Assembly: GCA_020832185.1 (NCBI GenBank)
Contig: JAFIFE010000003.1
Span: forward strand, 16,926 to 80,925
DNA from: Alkalibacterium sp.
GTDB lineage: Bacteria > Bacillota > Bacilli > Lactobacillales > Carnobacteriaceae_A
DNA: 64,000 bases
Direction of reading: 5' to 3'
Position 1 is the stretch's first letter. Each line of letters opens with the position of its first letter. Below, one piece after another: positions 27,474-37,543 of this stretch. The notes beneath the pieces were generated by a model. That model made no database searches and was not told the DNA's origin. It was given only the letters and a program-made list of their open reading frames with translations. Position numbers and translations under genes: made by a program.

Positions 27474-27731
27474 ATGAAATGTGATAAGAGCATTCTTAAT
27501 CGCTTGAAACGAACTGAAGGTCAGTTAAGAGGGGTTCAGAAAATGCTTGAAGAAGGAAAGGAATGCGGGGATGTTGTCACGCAGTTATCTGCTGTCCGCT
27601 CAAGTGTGGACCGCATCATGGGTGTCATCGTCGCTGAGAACCTGAAGCAGTGTCTGGAAAATCCTTCGGCAAACGAAGAAGAACAGGAAGCCATGATTGA
27701 AAAAGCGATCCAACTGGTCGTCAAAAAATAA
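27474..27731 (+). CDS. cstR: CsoR-family persulfide sensor, CstR-like
   Basis: An 85-residue CsoR/RcnR-family regulator (LNRLKRTEGQLRGVQKMLEEGKECGDVVTQLSAVRSS). The two thiols are at Cys31 and Cys60, the positions known for CstR. The Cu(I)-binding His four residues before the second Cys in CsoR is replaced by Asn56, so persulfide rather than copper sensing is expected. ATG 27474 is one base after the preceding stop. A G-rich stretch GGAGAGGGG lies a little far upstream, so the gene may rely on coupling. An extra Cys3 is present. Confidence 0.88.
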   Translation: MKCDKSILNRLKRTEGQLRGVQKMLEEGKECGDVVTQLSAVRSSVDRIMGVIVAENLKQCLENPSANEEEQEAMIEKAIQLVVKK

Positions 27732-27738
27732 ACGTGAT

Positions 27739-27771
27739 ACAGCCCCGTTCTTCATTGAAGGGGCTGTTTTC
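27739..27771 (+). terminator. Terminator of the cstR operon
   Basis: CAGCCCC and GGGGCTG arms around a 13-nt loop, followed by TTTTCGT. Confidence 0.85.
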
Positions 27772-27884
27772 GTCTGTATACGTCTCTGATTTTGGTACAT
27801 CCTTCACAAGCATTTAATGGGCATTCTATCTCAAAAGCTGATATCATACTGGTGCGATATAAAAGGATAAAGGAGACGATCAAC

Positions 27885-28580
27885 ATGTTAACGAATAAAG
27901 CCATCAAATTTGGTGTACTGTCTTTATCAGCAGCTTTACTACTGGCAGCTTGCGATGACAATGATACACTGGATACCAGTCCAGCTGATGATACTGAGCT
28001 GAATGATGATGCAGTAGATGATGCAACTATAGATGAGGGTATGGAAGATCCCGAGGGGGATGCGCCTGACGATACTTCAGATGACGCAGTTGACGATGCA
28101 ACTGTAGATGAAGGCATGGAAGATACAACGGAAGATACTTCCGGCGATGCAGCCGATTCCCGAGGACTGGAAGGGATGACTTTCTCAGTCAGTCTGGATG
28201 ATGCGATCGACTTATTCTATGAAACCTTCGGAAGTGAAGACATTAATATAGAAGAGATTCAATTTGATCGTGACAATGGCCGCTTTGTCTATGAAATGGA
28301 TGGATGGGACGGACAGTACGAGTACGAGCTCGACATTGATGCAGAAACTGGTGAAATAGTGAAACAGGAGCAGGACGAAGATGATGATTCAGATGATGTG
28401 CTCGATCTGGACGGCATTATTACTCCTCAGGAAGCTATGGACGCCGCTTTGGAAGCGTCCGGATCTGGGTACGTTGAAGAATGGACCCTTGAAGTGGAAG
28501 ATGGACGTACAGTATATGATATCGACATAGAAGATGGCGATGATCAGGAAATCGATGCTCAAACGGGTGACGTGCTTTAA
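27885..28580 (+). CDS. PepSY-domain lipoprotein with acidic repeats
   Basis: A 231-residue lipoprotein. The signal peptide ends in the lipobox LLAAC (Cys23). Residues ~25-95 are extremely acidic and contain a duplicated block DDAVDDAT(I/V)DEGMED, and two PepSY-like repeats follow (~100-165, ~175-231, ending EIDAQTGDVL). PepSY domains are seen in peptidase inhibitors and wall-associated proteins. The acidic linker may space the domain from the membrane or suit a saline/alkaline exterior (inference). ATG 27885 has AAAGGAGA upstream. Confidence 0.88.
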   Translation: MLTNKAIKFGVLSLSAALLLAACDDNDTLDTSPADDTELNDDAVDDATIDEGMEDPEGDAPDDTSDDAVDDATVDEGMEDTTEDTSGDAADSRGLEGMTFSVSLDDAIDLFYETFGSEDINIEEIQFDRDNGRFVYEMDGWDGQYEYELDIDAETGEIVKQEQDEDDDSDDVLDLDGIITPQEAMDAALEASGSGYVEEWTLEVEDGRTVYDIDIEDGDDQEIDAQTGDVL

Positions 28581-28601
28581 TACTAATTCAATAGTCAATA
28601 A

Positions 28602-28638
28602 GGAATACTCCTGGATGTATGTTCAGGAGTATTTTTTT
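28602..28638 (+). terminator. Terminator after the PepSY lipoprotein gene
   Basis: AATACTCCTG and CAGGAGTATT arms, with a T7 run. Confidence 0.88.
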
Positions 28639-28701
28639 GAATTCGGGAAGTAGTCTCATCAAAAGTATGGTAAAGTTAGGGAAAAGCAGAGGGGTTCTTG
28701 A

Positions 28702-29346
28702 ATGAATAAAGAAGTGATCGTCGCAGATACAAAAGAGATGGTAAGAACTAAACTCAAAAATGAAGGCACGGGTCACGACTGGTACCACATTGAAAGAGTC
28801 TGGAAAACTGCATCAAAACTGGCAGAAAAAGAACAGGCAAACAGCTATATTGTCGAACTGGCTGCGCTCCTGCATGACTTGATCGATGATAAGCTGGTCA
28901 CTAGCAAAGACAAAGCAATCGAAGAAGTCGAATACTGGCTTGAAGGTGCAGGCGTATCATCAAAGGATACTGAACGCATTATGGATATCATCCAGACTAT
29001 TTCTTATAAAGGTGGAAACGGACGCAGGCTGGCATCATTGGAAGCACAGATCGTTCAGGATGCCGACCGGCTGGATGCGATCGGGGCTATTGGAATCGCC
29101 CGTTGCTTTGCCTATGCCGGAAGCAAAGGGGATCTGCTTTTTGATCCGGAACTGTCTGTTCGCGATGAAATGACAGAACAGGAATACAGAGAAGGGCCAT
29201 CGAGTGCCATCCATCATTTTTATGAAAAGCTGCTTAAATTAAAAGAGTTGATGAACACAGAGGCTGCGAAAGAGATCGCAGAAGAACGTCATTCCTTTAT
29301 GGAAGAATACCTGATGACATTCTTTGAAGAATGGGAAGCAAATTAG
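28702..29346 (+). CDS. HD-domain phosphohydrolase (YpgQ/YedJ-like)
   Basis: A 214-residue HD-superfamily metal hydrolase. The first His is in HDWYHIERVW, the HD pair in ALLHDLIDDK and the distal Asp in VQDADRLDAIGAIGIAR, matching the YpgQ/YedJ subgroup for which nucleotide pyrophosphohydrolase activity has been reported. Probably cytoplasmic and monocistronic, with AGAGGGG before ATG 28702 and a strong terminator after the stop. Confidence 0.88.
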   Translation: MNKEVIVADTKEMVRTKLKNEGTGHDWYHIERVWKTASKLAEKEQANSYIVELAALLHDLIDDKLVTSKDKAIEEVEYWLEGAGVSSKDTERIMDIIQTISYKGGNGRRLASLEAQIVQDADRLDAIGAIGIARCFAYAGSKGDLLFDPELSVRDEMTEQEYREGPSSAIHHFYEKLLKLKELMNTEAAKEIAEERHSFMEEYLMTFFEEWEAN

Positions 29347-29354
29347 ATCAAAAT

Positions 29355-29402
29355 AAACCGGAGATCACAAGCCAGCTGATGCCTTGTGATCTCCGGTTTT
29401 TA
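29355..29402 (+). terminator. Terminator after the HD hydrolase gene
   Basis: AAACCGGAGATCACAAG with a complementary arm 12 nt away, ending in T5. It may also serve the convergent M20 gene. Confidence 0.88.
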
Positions 29403-29439
29403 CATACTGTTTAGTATCAACGTCTCTCTAAAATAGAAA

Positions 29440-30813
29440 TTAATCCGTCATCCCCAGATTCAGCAGCGCACTTGCTGATGCCTGGATTCCCCAGTAAAAT
29501 TCTTTCAGGCCCATGTTTTCATTAGGGGCATGATTATCTTCGTCAACATTCGCATATGGAACCGTTACTGATGGAATGTCAAGAATATCTGTAAAGACAA
29601 ACATCGGTCCGGTCCCCCCTAGTGCAGGGAGCACGACAGGTGGAGTGTCATAAGCCACTTCAACAGATTCTATGACTTTTTGGACCAGTGGATGAGTCAG
29701 TGGGGTTTTAGAAGGCTTGACCGCACTTAACTTTTCCACGGTGATTTTGCAGCGTGAATCAAACGCGTTGACATGTTTTTCAACAGCTGCATAAATAGCT
29801 GCAGGGTCCTGATTAGGTGCGAGACGCATATCCAGTTTAACTTTGGCTTTTCCAGGAATGATCGTCTTTGTGCCTTCTCCAGTGTACCCGCTCAAAAATC
29901 CGGCAATTGTAAAGGTCGGCTTGAAGCACAAGTTTGTATAGTAGTCCTCATTAGTCATCTCTAAAGCATCAAGGCCGACTACTTTTGCTGTTTTCTCCGG
30001 GAAGAAAGGAATACTCTTCAGGTGTTCTTTTTCTTCTGGTGTAGGTGCGATGACCCCATCGTAAAAGCCATCGATCAATACGTCTCCCTTATCAGTCACC
30101 ATAGTTCGAATCAGGTTCAGTAAAGTCATAGCCGGGTCGGGCGCAATGTTTCCTTTATTTCCTGAATGATTGTCGCGGTCTGCGCCTTGGGCGTTCAGCT
30201 CGACATAGAGAAGTCCGCGGTTCCCAAGGGTCACTGTCGGTTGGCCGTCGCCTTCCATTGGGCCATCAGCTGTATATGCAATATCTGCTTTGAGTAGTTC
30301 TTTGTGCTCCTCAACGAAAGAAGCCAGATTGACGCTGCCTTTTTCTTCTTCTCCCTCATATAGGAACTTGACGTTGACGGGGAGAGAGCCGTTTTGCTCA
30401 AGTAATGTTTTAACAGCCAGTACATGAGCGATAAGCTGGGCTTTATTGTCACCTGTTCCTCGGCCATAGATTTTTCCGTCACGAATGGTTGGAATGAAGG
30501 GATCTGATTTCCATAATTCCAGAGGTTCCGGAGGTTGAACGTCATAGTGTCCATAAAAAAGGATTGTTTTTGTGTTTTTAGGATCAATGACTTCCCCGTA
30601 AACGACGGGCAGCCCTTTCGTCTCCATGATTTGAGCGTCGATTCCACTGTCTTTCATAATGTTAAGCAGCAGGTCGGCACATTCTCTTACCCCTATATTC
30701 AATGTACTGATGCTCGGTTGTCTTAAGAGGGTGAAGAGTGTATTTAAGTGGTCATCTTTGTTGTGATCAAGCGTCTGTCTAATGTCTTCGTACGTGGTTT
30801 TCCATGCTGTCAT
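29440..30813 (-). CDS. M20-family dipeptidase/metallopeptidase
   Basis: A 457-residue M20 metallopeptidase. Metal ligands and catalytic residues are visible in FYGHYDVQPPEP, YGRGTGDNKAQL and EGEEEKGS (general-base Glu), with a dimerisation insert in between and LPALGGTGPMF near the end. It resembles the carnosine/Xaa-dipeptidase branch. Cytoplasmic dipeptide hydrolysis is likely. ATG 30813 is 12 nt after AAGGAG; a GTG at 30825 lies too close to that site. Confidence 0.88.
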   Translation of the reverse strand: MTAWKTTYEDIRQTLDHNKDDHLNTLFTLLRQPSISTLNIGVRECADLLLNIMKDSGIDAQIMETKGLPVVYGEVIDPKNTKTILFYGHYDVQPPEPLELWKSDPFIPTIRDGKIYGRGTGDNKAQLIAHVLAVKTLLEQNGSLPVNVKFLYEGEEEKGSVNLASFVEEHKELLKADIAYTADGPMEGDGQPTVTLGNRGLLYVELNAQGADRDNHSGNKGNIAPDPAMTLLNLIRTMVTDKGDVLIDGFYDGVIAPTPEEKEHLKSIPFFPEKTAKVVGLDALEMTNEDYYTNLCFKPTFTIAGFLSGYTGEGTKTIIPGKAKVKLDMRLAPNQDPAAIYAAVEKHVNAFDSRCKITVEKLSAVKPSKTPLTHPLVQKVIESVEVAYDTPPVVLPALGGTGPMFVFTDILDIPSVTVPYANVDEDNHAPNENMGLKEFYWGIQASASALLNLGMTD

Positions 30814-30902
30814 GAATAAAAGCACTCCTTAGATTAGAATTGTATTAGAGTAAAAGTCTATATTCTAATATTATACACATATTATTCAATAGTTAAAGAT
30901 GC

Positions 30903-30937
30903 GACGAAAAAAAACCTCCCAACTGGAAGGTTTCTTT
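30903..30937 (-). terminator. Terminator of the CPBP protease gene
   Basis: Read leftward, AAACCTTCC pairs with GGGAGGTTT around a short loop, with T8 following. Confidence 0.8.
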
Positions 30938-30946
30938 ATAGTAGAC

Positions 30947-31831
30947 TTATTCAACTAACTCTATATTCTGAGCGTAGGGACTGCCTGTTTCTCTTAAAGT
31001 ATGGAAAAAACGCTTTGACACATAGACTAATAAGGGAAGAGATACTAGGAAGAGAAGGGAGACCAGAATAAACTCCATCGGCAAACTCTCCTGTATTGAA
31101 AGAAGGGCCTCCTGGGCTTCTTCAGGCGCACCGTAATTAATAAAAAAGGTGGGAATAAGCACAATAAAATTGTAAACCGCGTGAAATAGAATCGGATAAA
31201 CCAGGTTGTTGAATTTAACGTAAAGCAGACCGCAAAGGATACCGACTATCAGTTGAGGGATAAACAAAGACTGCAAGTGAATGATCATAAATACAAGGGA
31301 GCTGAAAATGATTCCTTTTTTTACTCCATATTTATCGACCCATTTGTTTAAAATATACCCTCTGAAAACAATTTCCTCCACTATCGGCGCAAAAATAACG
31401 GCAACAACAAAAAGATAGATAAAAGGCAGGTCTTCTACGAATGATATATTGATGAGGTAAGGCATGATGAGATCAAACAAAGCGGGTATAAAGGTTAAGA
31501 GCGTCATAAAAAAGTAGATAAACGAATACGCCACAACTGCAGTCAGGATCGTCAGACCAAGTACAGGGAGGAACGACCGGTTACTTTGAGAAAGGGGCCG
31601 TGATAGAGCACGAACGGATAAAGAATGTTTCTTCATTTGCCTTAAGGTGAGTTTGTACATCGTAAAGTAAACCAGCCCATCTGTAACTAACCCGATCAAT
31701 GTAGAGTGCTCCCCCATAAAGGCGAAAATCAGCACCACTCCTAGAATCACTACGCCAATACTTATCAGTAAGGTACGCCACAGAATAGCCCAGATAGACG
31801 CTTTCTCAAACGTGCTTTCATATGTAGACAT
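30947..31831 (-). CDS. CPBP-family intramembrane metalloprotease (CAAX-like)
   Basis: A 294-residue protein with about seven or eight helices. The conserved motifs are the paired Glu in VEEIVFRGYIL, the Phe/His in LVFMIIHLQ and the late His/Asn in HAVYNFIVL, which form the metal site of CPBP (Abi/Rce1-like) proteases. In Lactobacillales such proteins are linked to bacteriocin self-immunity or protein processing; no bacteriocin gene is nearby. The start is uncertain: ATG 31831 has a weak site, and TTG 31843 is an alternative. Confidence 0.83.
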   Translation of the reverse strand: MSTYESTFEKASIWAILWRTLLISIGVVILGVVLIFAFMGEHSTLIGLVTDGLVYFTMYKLTLRQMKKHSLSVRALSRPLSQSNRSFLPVLGLTILTAVVAYSFIYFFMTLLTFIPALFDLIMPYLINISFVEDLPFIYLFVVAVIFAPIVEEIVFRGYILNKWVDKYGVKKGIIFSSLVFMIIHLQSLFIPQLIVGILCGLLYVKFNNLVYPILFHAVYNFIVLIPTFFINYGAPEEAQEALLSIQESLPMEFILVSLLFLVSLPLLVYVSKRFFHTLRETGSPYAQNIELVE

Positions 31832-31955
31832 CTTATCAGCCAACTTTCTTTTATGATTATTTAAAGACTAGCACAGTTTGTAAAAAAATGGTAGAAAAAC
31901 AAAGTGAGCACCTGTTTTGTGATAAACTATGACTAAATGAATGATGGAGGAAGTT

Positions 31956-32744
31956 ATGGAACCGATACTAGAAATCAGCAAATTAATTAAGCAATTTGAT
32001 GGCAAGCCTGTCCTTAAAGAAGTAAGCTTTTCTGTTTATCCCGGAGAAATAGTAGGTTACATAGGTCCAAACGGAGCGGGAAAGAGTACAACAGTCAAAA
32101 TTATTTTAGGCATGATCGATAGAGACGGCGGAGATATTCGCCTCTTTGGTCAACCTATTGAAAGCTACGATGTGTCTTACAAGTCACGAATTGGGTATGT
32201 GCCTGAAAATGCAGACTTGTATGAAACCTTAACTGCGAAAGAGTACCTCTTGTTTATTGGAGAGCTGTACGGGATGGAAGAAAACGTCGTTCTGAAAAAA
32301 TCTGAACAGATGATGGATGCTCTCGGGATCAAAGAGTCATTCAATGGACGTCTAGCTTCTTTCTCAAAAGGCATGCGCCAAAAAGTACTGATTATCTCCA
32401 GTTTACTGCATGACCCGGACATTTTATTCTGGGATGAACCGTTAAATGGGCTGGATGCGAATAGTGTCCAGGTAATCAAAGAGCTGCTTGGAAAATTGAA
32501 AAAAGAGGGGAAAACGATCTTTTATTCTTCACACGTCATGGATACCGTTGAGAAGCTCAGTGACCGGATCCTCATTTTGAATGATGGGGAAGTCGTGGCT
32601 AATGGCCCGTTTGAAGAGCTGAAAGAAGAAGCGGATGGGACACTGGAGCAATTATTTAATACCTTAACAGGCTTTGACCAGCATGCCGCTCTGGCAGAAC
32701 AGTTTCTTCTCGCTATGAAAGGAGAAGATGCCGATGATGCGTGA
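31956..32744 (+). CDS. ABC transporter ATP-binding protein
   Basis: A 262-residue ABC ATPase with Walker A GPNGAGKST, signature FSKGMRQK and Walker B ILFWDEP, then the switch His in YSSHVMD. The sequence resembles ABC-2-type exporter ATPases. ATG 31956 has GGAGG at 5 nt; ATGs at 31941 and 31944 are less well placed. It overlaps the permease gene, so the two form one exporter of unknown substrate. Confidence 0.88.
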   Translation: MEPILEISKLIKQFDGKPVLKEVSFSVYPGEIVGYIGPNGAGKSTTVKIILGMIDRDGGDIRLFGQPIESYDVSYKSRIGYVPENADLYETLTAKEYLLFIGELYGMEENVVLKKSEQMMDALGIKESFNGRLASFSKGMRQKVLIISSLLHDPDILFWDEPLNGLDANSVQVIKELLGKLKKEGKTIFYSSHVMDTVEKLSDRILILNDGEVVANGPFEELKEEADGTLEQLFNTLTGFDQHAALAEQFLLAMKGEDADDA

Positions 32745-34410
32745 TATTTTAGGCCTGAAGAAGAGCGAGAAAGCGCCTGTCTATCTACGCTTGATCGACC
32801 TGATTTCTTTTATTTACACGCGTTTAGGTGTCAACTATTCTCAGATGAGGCTGATTTTAGAACTGAAGATGACCATGGATGGAAGAAGAGATTCCGCTCT
32901 TCCGGGTTTTGAGTCAGGGAGACGGTCAGATCAGGAAAAGAATCAGTTTTTCTCAAGCTTATGGGTGTATACACTAATCAGTCTCTTTCTGCTGTTTTTA
33001 TTTGCGTATGATAACTGGGTTTTCCAGTATACGACTTACTTCAGCTTTTTGTTCATTATGACATTTTCTACATTACTGGCTAACTTTTCTACCATTCTGC
33101 TCGATACTAAAGATGCGACACTGATCGGGACGAAACCGGTTGACCGGAAAACGCTGGGCGCAGCTAAAGCAACCCACGTCGGGATTTATCTTGTAGCCTT
33201 TACGCTGGCAATAGGGCTGCCTGTGATTGGGTTCACCTTTTATTTCAACGGCATCATTGCCGGCATATTGGTCTTTTTATTGTCACTGCTGGCGTCCCTC
33301 TGGTGTCTGGGTTTGACCTTATTCGTATATGCAACCATTTTAAAACAGTTTGACGGAGAACGGTTAAAGAATATCATTGCTTACAGTCAAATTTCACTTT
33401 CAGTATTTATGGTACTGGGTTATTACCTGGTTGGTCAGATTTTCCAGGTCATTGATCCTGAAACCCTGCTGGTCGAGATGAACCTGTCTGTCGGACATGT
33501 GTTGCTGTTTCCGATGTGGTTCGTAGCCCCATTCGGTATGCTGCAAGAAGGCTTGTCGACAACCTATATCATCTATACAGCTTTACTGATAATTGGAACG
33601 GTTGGTCTGGCACTTTTATTCAACTGGAATACTGATAAAATTGAGAGCAACCTGCAGAAGATGGACTCATCAAGTACAAAACAGACTAAGCGGTCTTTTA
33701 TCGAACGAATGGCTGCGTCTGTTCTTTGCTTTGATCCTCTAGAAAAAGCCTATTTTCACTTTGGGTGGCAGATCACTAAAACAGAGAGAGAATTCAAAAC
33801 CAGGCTCTATCCTTCTATAGCCAGTGCACTCGTCTTCCCGGTCGTTATGACTTATACAACACTGACTTCAGGTGAACCGGGTGTGACTCAGAGTCCAGTC
33901 ACGTTTTTGTACTTGCCGTACTTTACGATGCTGATGATTCCTGTACTGACTGTCTCCATTCAGTTTTCTAAAAATTATAAAGGCAACTGGGTGTTTAATT
34001 TGACCCCCAATGATTCAAAAGCACCGTTTATGCGTGCCGTTACAAAAGCCATGCTGATCAAGATTTTAGCGCCACTCTATATAGCGGTTGCTACCCTGGT
34101 TCTGTATTTCACCGGCTTTGCCTATCTGCTCCAAATGATAAACGGTCTATTATTGACAAGCGTTATCCTGTTTCTGGAAATGAAGCGATCTGTTGCCGCT
34201 CTTCCATTTTCGAGAAAATATGCCGCTTCCGAAGCGAATTTAGGCTGCATGGGCACCCTGATCTTTTTCGTCCCTGTTTTTATTATTTCCGTTATTATGA
34301 TCGTCAGTCAATCGTTCATCCCTAATGCGGAGTGGGTGATCCTGCTTATTCTAGTGGGTGTGAATGGCTGGTGGATGAGAAAAGGATTTAACTCTAAAGC
34401 AAAGAAGTAG
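32734..34410 (+). CDS. ABC transporter permease, large
   Basis: A 558-residue membrane protein with about ten to twelve helices in two groups, separated by a hydrophilic stretch at ~310-350. There is no recognisable substrate signature. It starts inside the end of the ATPase gene, which makes it the permease partner. Three candidate starts (32728, 32734, 32737) follow AAAGGAG, and 32734 gives the best spacing. Confidence 0.83.
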   Translation: MMRDILGLKKSEKAPVYLRLIDLISFIYTRLGVNYSQMRLILELKMTMDGRRDSALPGFESGRRSDQEKNQFFSSLWVYTLISLFLLFLFAYDNWVFQYTTYFSFLFIMTFSTLLANFSTILLDTKDATLIGTKPVDRKTLGAAKATHVGIYLVAFTLAIGLPVIGFTFYFNGIIAGILVFLLSLLASLWCLGLTLFVYATILKQFDGERLKNIIAYSQISLSVFMVLGYYLVGQIFQVIDPETLLVEMNLSVGHVLLFPMWFVAPFGMLQEGLSTTYIIYTALLIIGTVGLALLFNWNTDKIESNLQKMDSSSTKQTKRSFIERMAASVLCFDPLEKAYFHFGWQITKTEREFKTRLYPSIASALVFPVVMTYTTLTSGEPGVTQSPVTFLYLPYFTMLMIPVLTVSIQFSKNYKGNWVFNLTPNDSKAPFMRAVTKAMLIKILAPLYIAVATLVLYFTGFAYLLQMINGLLLTSVILFLEMKRSVAALPFSRKYAASEANLGCMGTLIFFVPVFIISVIMIVSQSFIPNAEWVILLILVGVNGWWMRKGFNSKAKK

Positions 34411-34416
34411 GGGAAT

Positions 34417-34446
34417 AAGAGGAGTGTGATTTTCTCCTTTTTTTTC
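34417..34446 (+). terminator. Terminator after the ABC permease gene
   Basis: A short stem AGGAG/CTCCT with adjoining A/T pairs, then T8. The short stem makes it only moderately convincing. Confidence 0.55.
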
Positions 34447-34478
34447 AAGTACAAGTAAGATACAATTAAACCAATTAG

Positions 34479-35519
<1,041 letters not shown>

Positions 35520-35580
35520 AAGAGTACCCTATACGTATTGTTTTTCTCTTCAACCAAAACTGTTTAAAGAAGTGATAAAA

Positions 35581-36033
35581 ATGATTGAGCTGAAACCTGT
35601 GTCCAAACATAATTATATGACTGTAGTGGATTTAAAAGTTCATCCTAACCAGGAAGACTTTGTTGCACCCAATTCTCTGTCTCTTTTAGAAGCGGCGTAC
35701 GAAGATCAGAAATATCCGTTTGCCATTTATAAAGACGGCACGGTCGTCGGGTTTCTGATGTGCAGCTATTATCCCGCAGATGATGCCTACCCTGTTGATT
35801 CATGGTGGCTCGAACGCCTTATGGTTGATAAAGCCCATCAGGGAAAAGGCATTGGAAGAGAAGCGCTGACGCTTTTCTTAAAAGAGTTTAAACCTGACGA
35901 ACAGGTGACTGAACTGAGAATTGGTGCTGATCCTAAAAATGAGTGGGCCATCAAACTGTACGAATCGTTTGGGTTTAAAAAAGAAGGCGTAGTGGAAGAC
36001 GAAAATGTCTACGCCGGCAAATGGACTATTTAA
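35581..36033 (+). CDS. GNAT acetyltransferase, BltD-like (possible polyamine acetyltransferase)
   Basis: A 150-residue GNAT protein with LERLMVDKAHQGKGIGREAL as the acetyl-CoA loop and NEWAIKLYESFGFKKEG near the end. The N-terminus (VDLKVHPNQEDFVAPNSLSLLEA) resembles spermine/spermidine acetyltransferases of the BltD type, from memory of that family. ATG 35581 has AAAGAAG upstream. The frame is open further upstream but overlaps trpS and has no ribosome-binding site. Confidence 0.82.
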   Translation: MIELKPVSKHNYMTVVDLKVHPNQEDFVAPNSLSLLEAAYEDQKYPFAIYKDGTVVGFLMCSYYPADDAYPVDSWWLERLMVDKAHQGKGIGREALTLFLKEFKPDEQVTELRIGADPKNEWAIKLYESFGFKKEGVVEDENVYAGKWTI

Positions 36034-36048
36034 TATAAATGAAGATGA

Positions 36049-36080
36049 GAGGATGAGTCTGCGGGCTCATTCTTTTTTTG
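36049..36080 (+). terminator. Terminator after the BltD-like gene
   Basis: A GGATGAG/CTCATTC stem of 7 bp (one G-T pair) around GGG-containing loop, then T7. Confidence 0.75.
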
Positions 36081-36156
36081 TATGAGGGCGTCTTTCAATA
36101 ACGTGTAGACCTATTTCCGGGTCGGAAAGGTAATCAGTCTTGATGGGGAATATGTA

Positions 36157-36195
36157 TAGAGCCTGCCAGAGAAGAACTGTCTTCGGCAGGCTCTA
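36157..36195. repeat. Perfect inverted repeat downstream of tyrA
   Basis: TAGAGCCTGCC and GGCAGGCTCTA, an 11-bp perfect match around a 17-nt loop. It lacks a T tract on either strand. It may be an mRNA 3'-end structure for the leftward aro operon. Confidence 0.55.
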
Positions 36196-36260
36196 ACTAT
36201 ACAAGGTGTTGAGTGGATTGAAGGCAGCGCATCCCTCTATCTCTCTATCTGGCTGACGAT

Positions 36261-37097
36261 TTAGTACCAGTCTCTCCTTTGATGTCGCGCGCGAGCGAGA
36301 AAGGCTTTTAAGGATGTCTCGTCGTCTTTTTTTAAAGCTTCTTTGAAGACGTTCAGCTCGTGTTCAAACGACTCAATGGAAGAGAGCAGCGCTTCTTTAT
36401 TATAGATAAAAAGCTCTCCCCATAAGTCTTCGTTGATATCTGCAATACGCGTCAGTTCCTTGAAACTGTTGCCCGCAAAAAGGAGCGTATCGTCTGAAGC
36501 TTGAGCACTGTTCACAACAGAAACAGAGAGAGCATGCATGAGCTGGCTGACATATGCAATCTGTTCATCATGTGTCTGAGGGGATACGCGAGTAATTGTA
36601 TCGAAGCCGGCATCCTCATACAGCCGTTCTATTTTCTGGATGTTTTCTTCTTTGTTTCTCGCAGTAGGAGTGATTAATGCGTTGGCCTTGTCGAATTTAG
36701 ATTCATCTGCACCAGCAATCCCTTTTTTCTCACTGCCGCGCATAGGGTGGGCGAAAATGAAGTCGGCGTGGTCAGGTAAAATCTGCTCGACATCTGCGAT
36801 GATGGAGGTTTTCACCCCAGTCACATCAGTCAGGACCATTCCTTTCTTGAAGCGATCTTTGTACTGATCAACAAAAGAGGTGATCTGACCAGGATAGAGC
36901 GTAAGGAGGACGATATCAGCTTCCGCTAACGCCGCTTCAGGCGAGGTCATCCCTTCGTGGATAAAGCCTTGCTCCAGTGCAAATCCAACGGTTCGCTCAT
37001 CGATATCGACCCCAATAATCCGGTCATATCCTTTTTTCATCAAGCTCATCGCAAACGACCCACCGATTGCCCCCAGTCCAACGATGACTAAAGTCAT
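36261..37097 (-). CDS. tyrA: Prephenate dehydrogenase (no ACT domain)
   Basis: A 278-residue NAD(P)-dependent enzyme that converts prephenate to 4-hydroxyphenylpyruvate for tyrosine. The Rossmann start is IVGLGAIGGSFAMSL and the active-site region is FAHPMRGSEKKGIAGAD. Many Firmicutes TyrA proteins are ~360 residues with a C-terminal ACT domain; this one ends before it, so allosteric control by tyrosine is probably missing. Last gene of aroE-aroK-aroQ-tyrA, overlapping aroQ by four bases. Confidence 0.93.
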   Translation of the reverse strand: MTLVIVGLGAIGGSFAMSLMKKGYDRIIGVDIDERTVGFALEQGFIHEGMTSPEAALAEADIVLLTLYPGQITSFVDQYKDRFKKGMVLTDVTGVKTSIIADVEQILPDHADFIFAHPMRGSEKKGIAGADESKFDKANALITPTARNKEENIQKIERLYEDAGFDTITRVSPQTHDEQIAYVSQLMHALSVSVVNSAQASDDTLLFAGNSFKELTRIADINEDLWGELFIYNKEALLSSIESFEHELNVFKEALKKDDETSLKAFLARARHQRRDWY

Positions 37098-37543
37098 AAC
37101 GTATTCCTTTCAGACACTATAGTATCCAGAGCCTGCACAGCTAACAAATAGCCCGTTGCACCAAACCCTGAAATCTGGCCCATACAAGCGGGGGCAATCA
37201 CAGATTGTTTTCTGAAATCTTCCCTTGAATGAATGGCGCTCAAATGAACTTCGACTGCTGGAATAGAGACCGATTTAATCGCATCGTGAATAGCGTAACT
37301 GTAGTGCGTGTAGGCAGCAGGATTGATTACAATCCCATCTACGTTTTCTTCATACGCTTCCTGGATCTTGTCGATCAGCTGTCCTTCAGAATTGCTCTGA
37401 AAAAATTCGTAGATGTGCCCATGTTTGATAAGGTAGTCCTGCACACGCCTGTTAATAGCGTCCAATGTTTCTGTTCCATAAATGTCTGGTTCTCTTGTCC
37501 CCAGTAAATTTAAATTCGGTCCGTTTATAATCCAAATTTTCAT
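37094..37543 (-). CDS. aroQ: 3-dehydroquinate dehydratase, type II
   Basis: A 149-residue type II dehydroquinase (third step of the shikimate pathway). The catalytic Tyr/Arg loop is NGPNLNLLGTREPDIYG, followed by FFQSNSEGQLID, NPAAYTHYSYAI and the His in VHLSAIHSREDFR. Full length. It overlaps both aroK upstream and tyrA downstream by four bases, so all three are translationally coupled. Confidence 0.95.
   Translation of the reverse strand: MKIWIINGPNLNLLGTREPDIYGTETLDAINRRVQDYLIKHGHIYEFFQSNSEGQLIDKIQEAYEENVDGIVINPAAYTHYSYAIHDAIKSVSIPAVEVHLSAIHSREDFRKQSVIAPACMGQISGFGATGYLLAVQALDTIVSERNTL

Noticed and set aside
30231..30647. A 138-codon minus-strand frame inside the M20 dipeptidase gene
   Set aside because: Same strand but a different frame within a well-conserved enzyme; no start signal and a low-complexity product.
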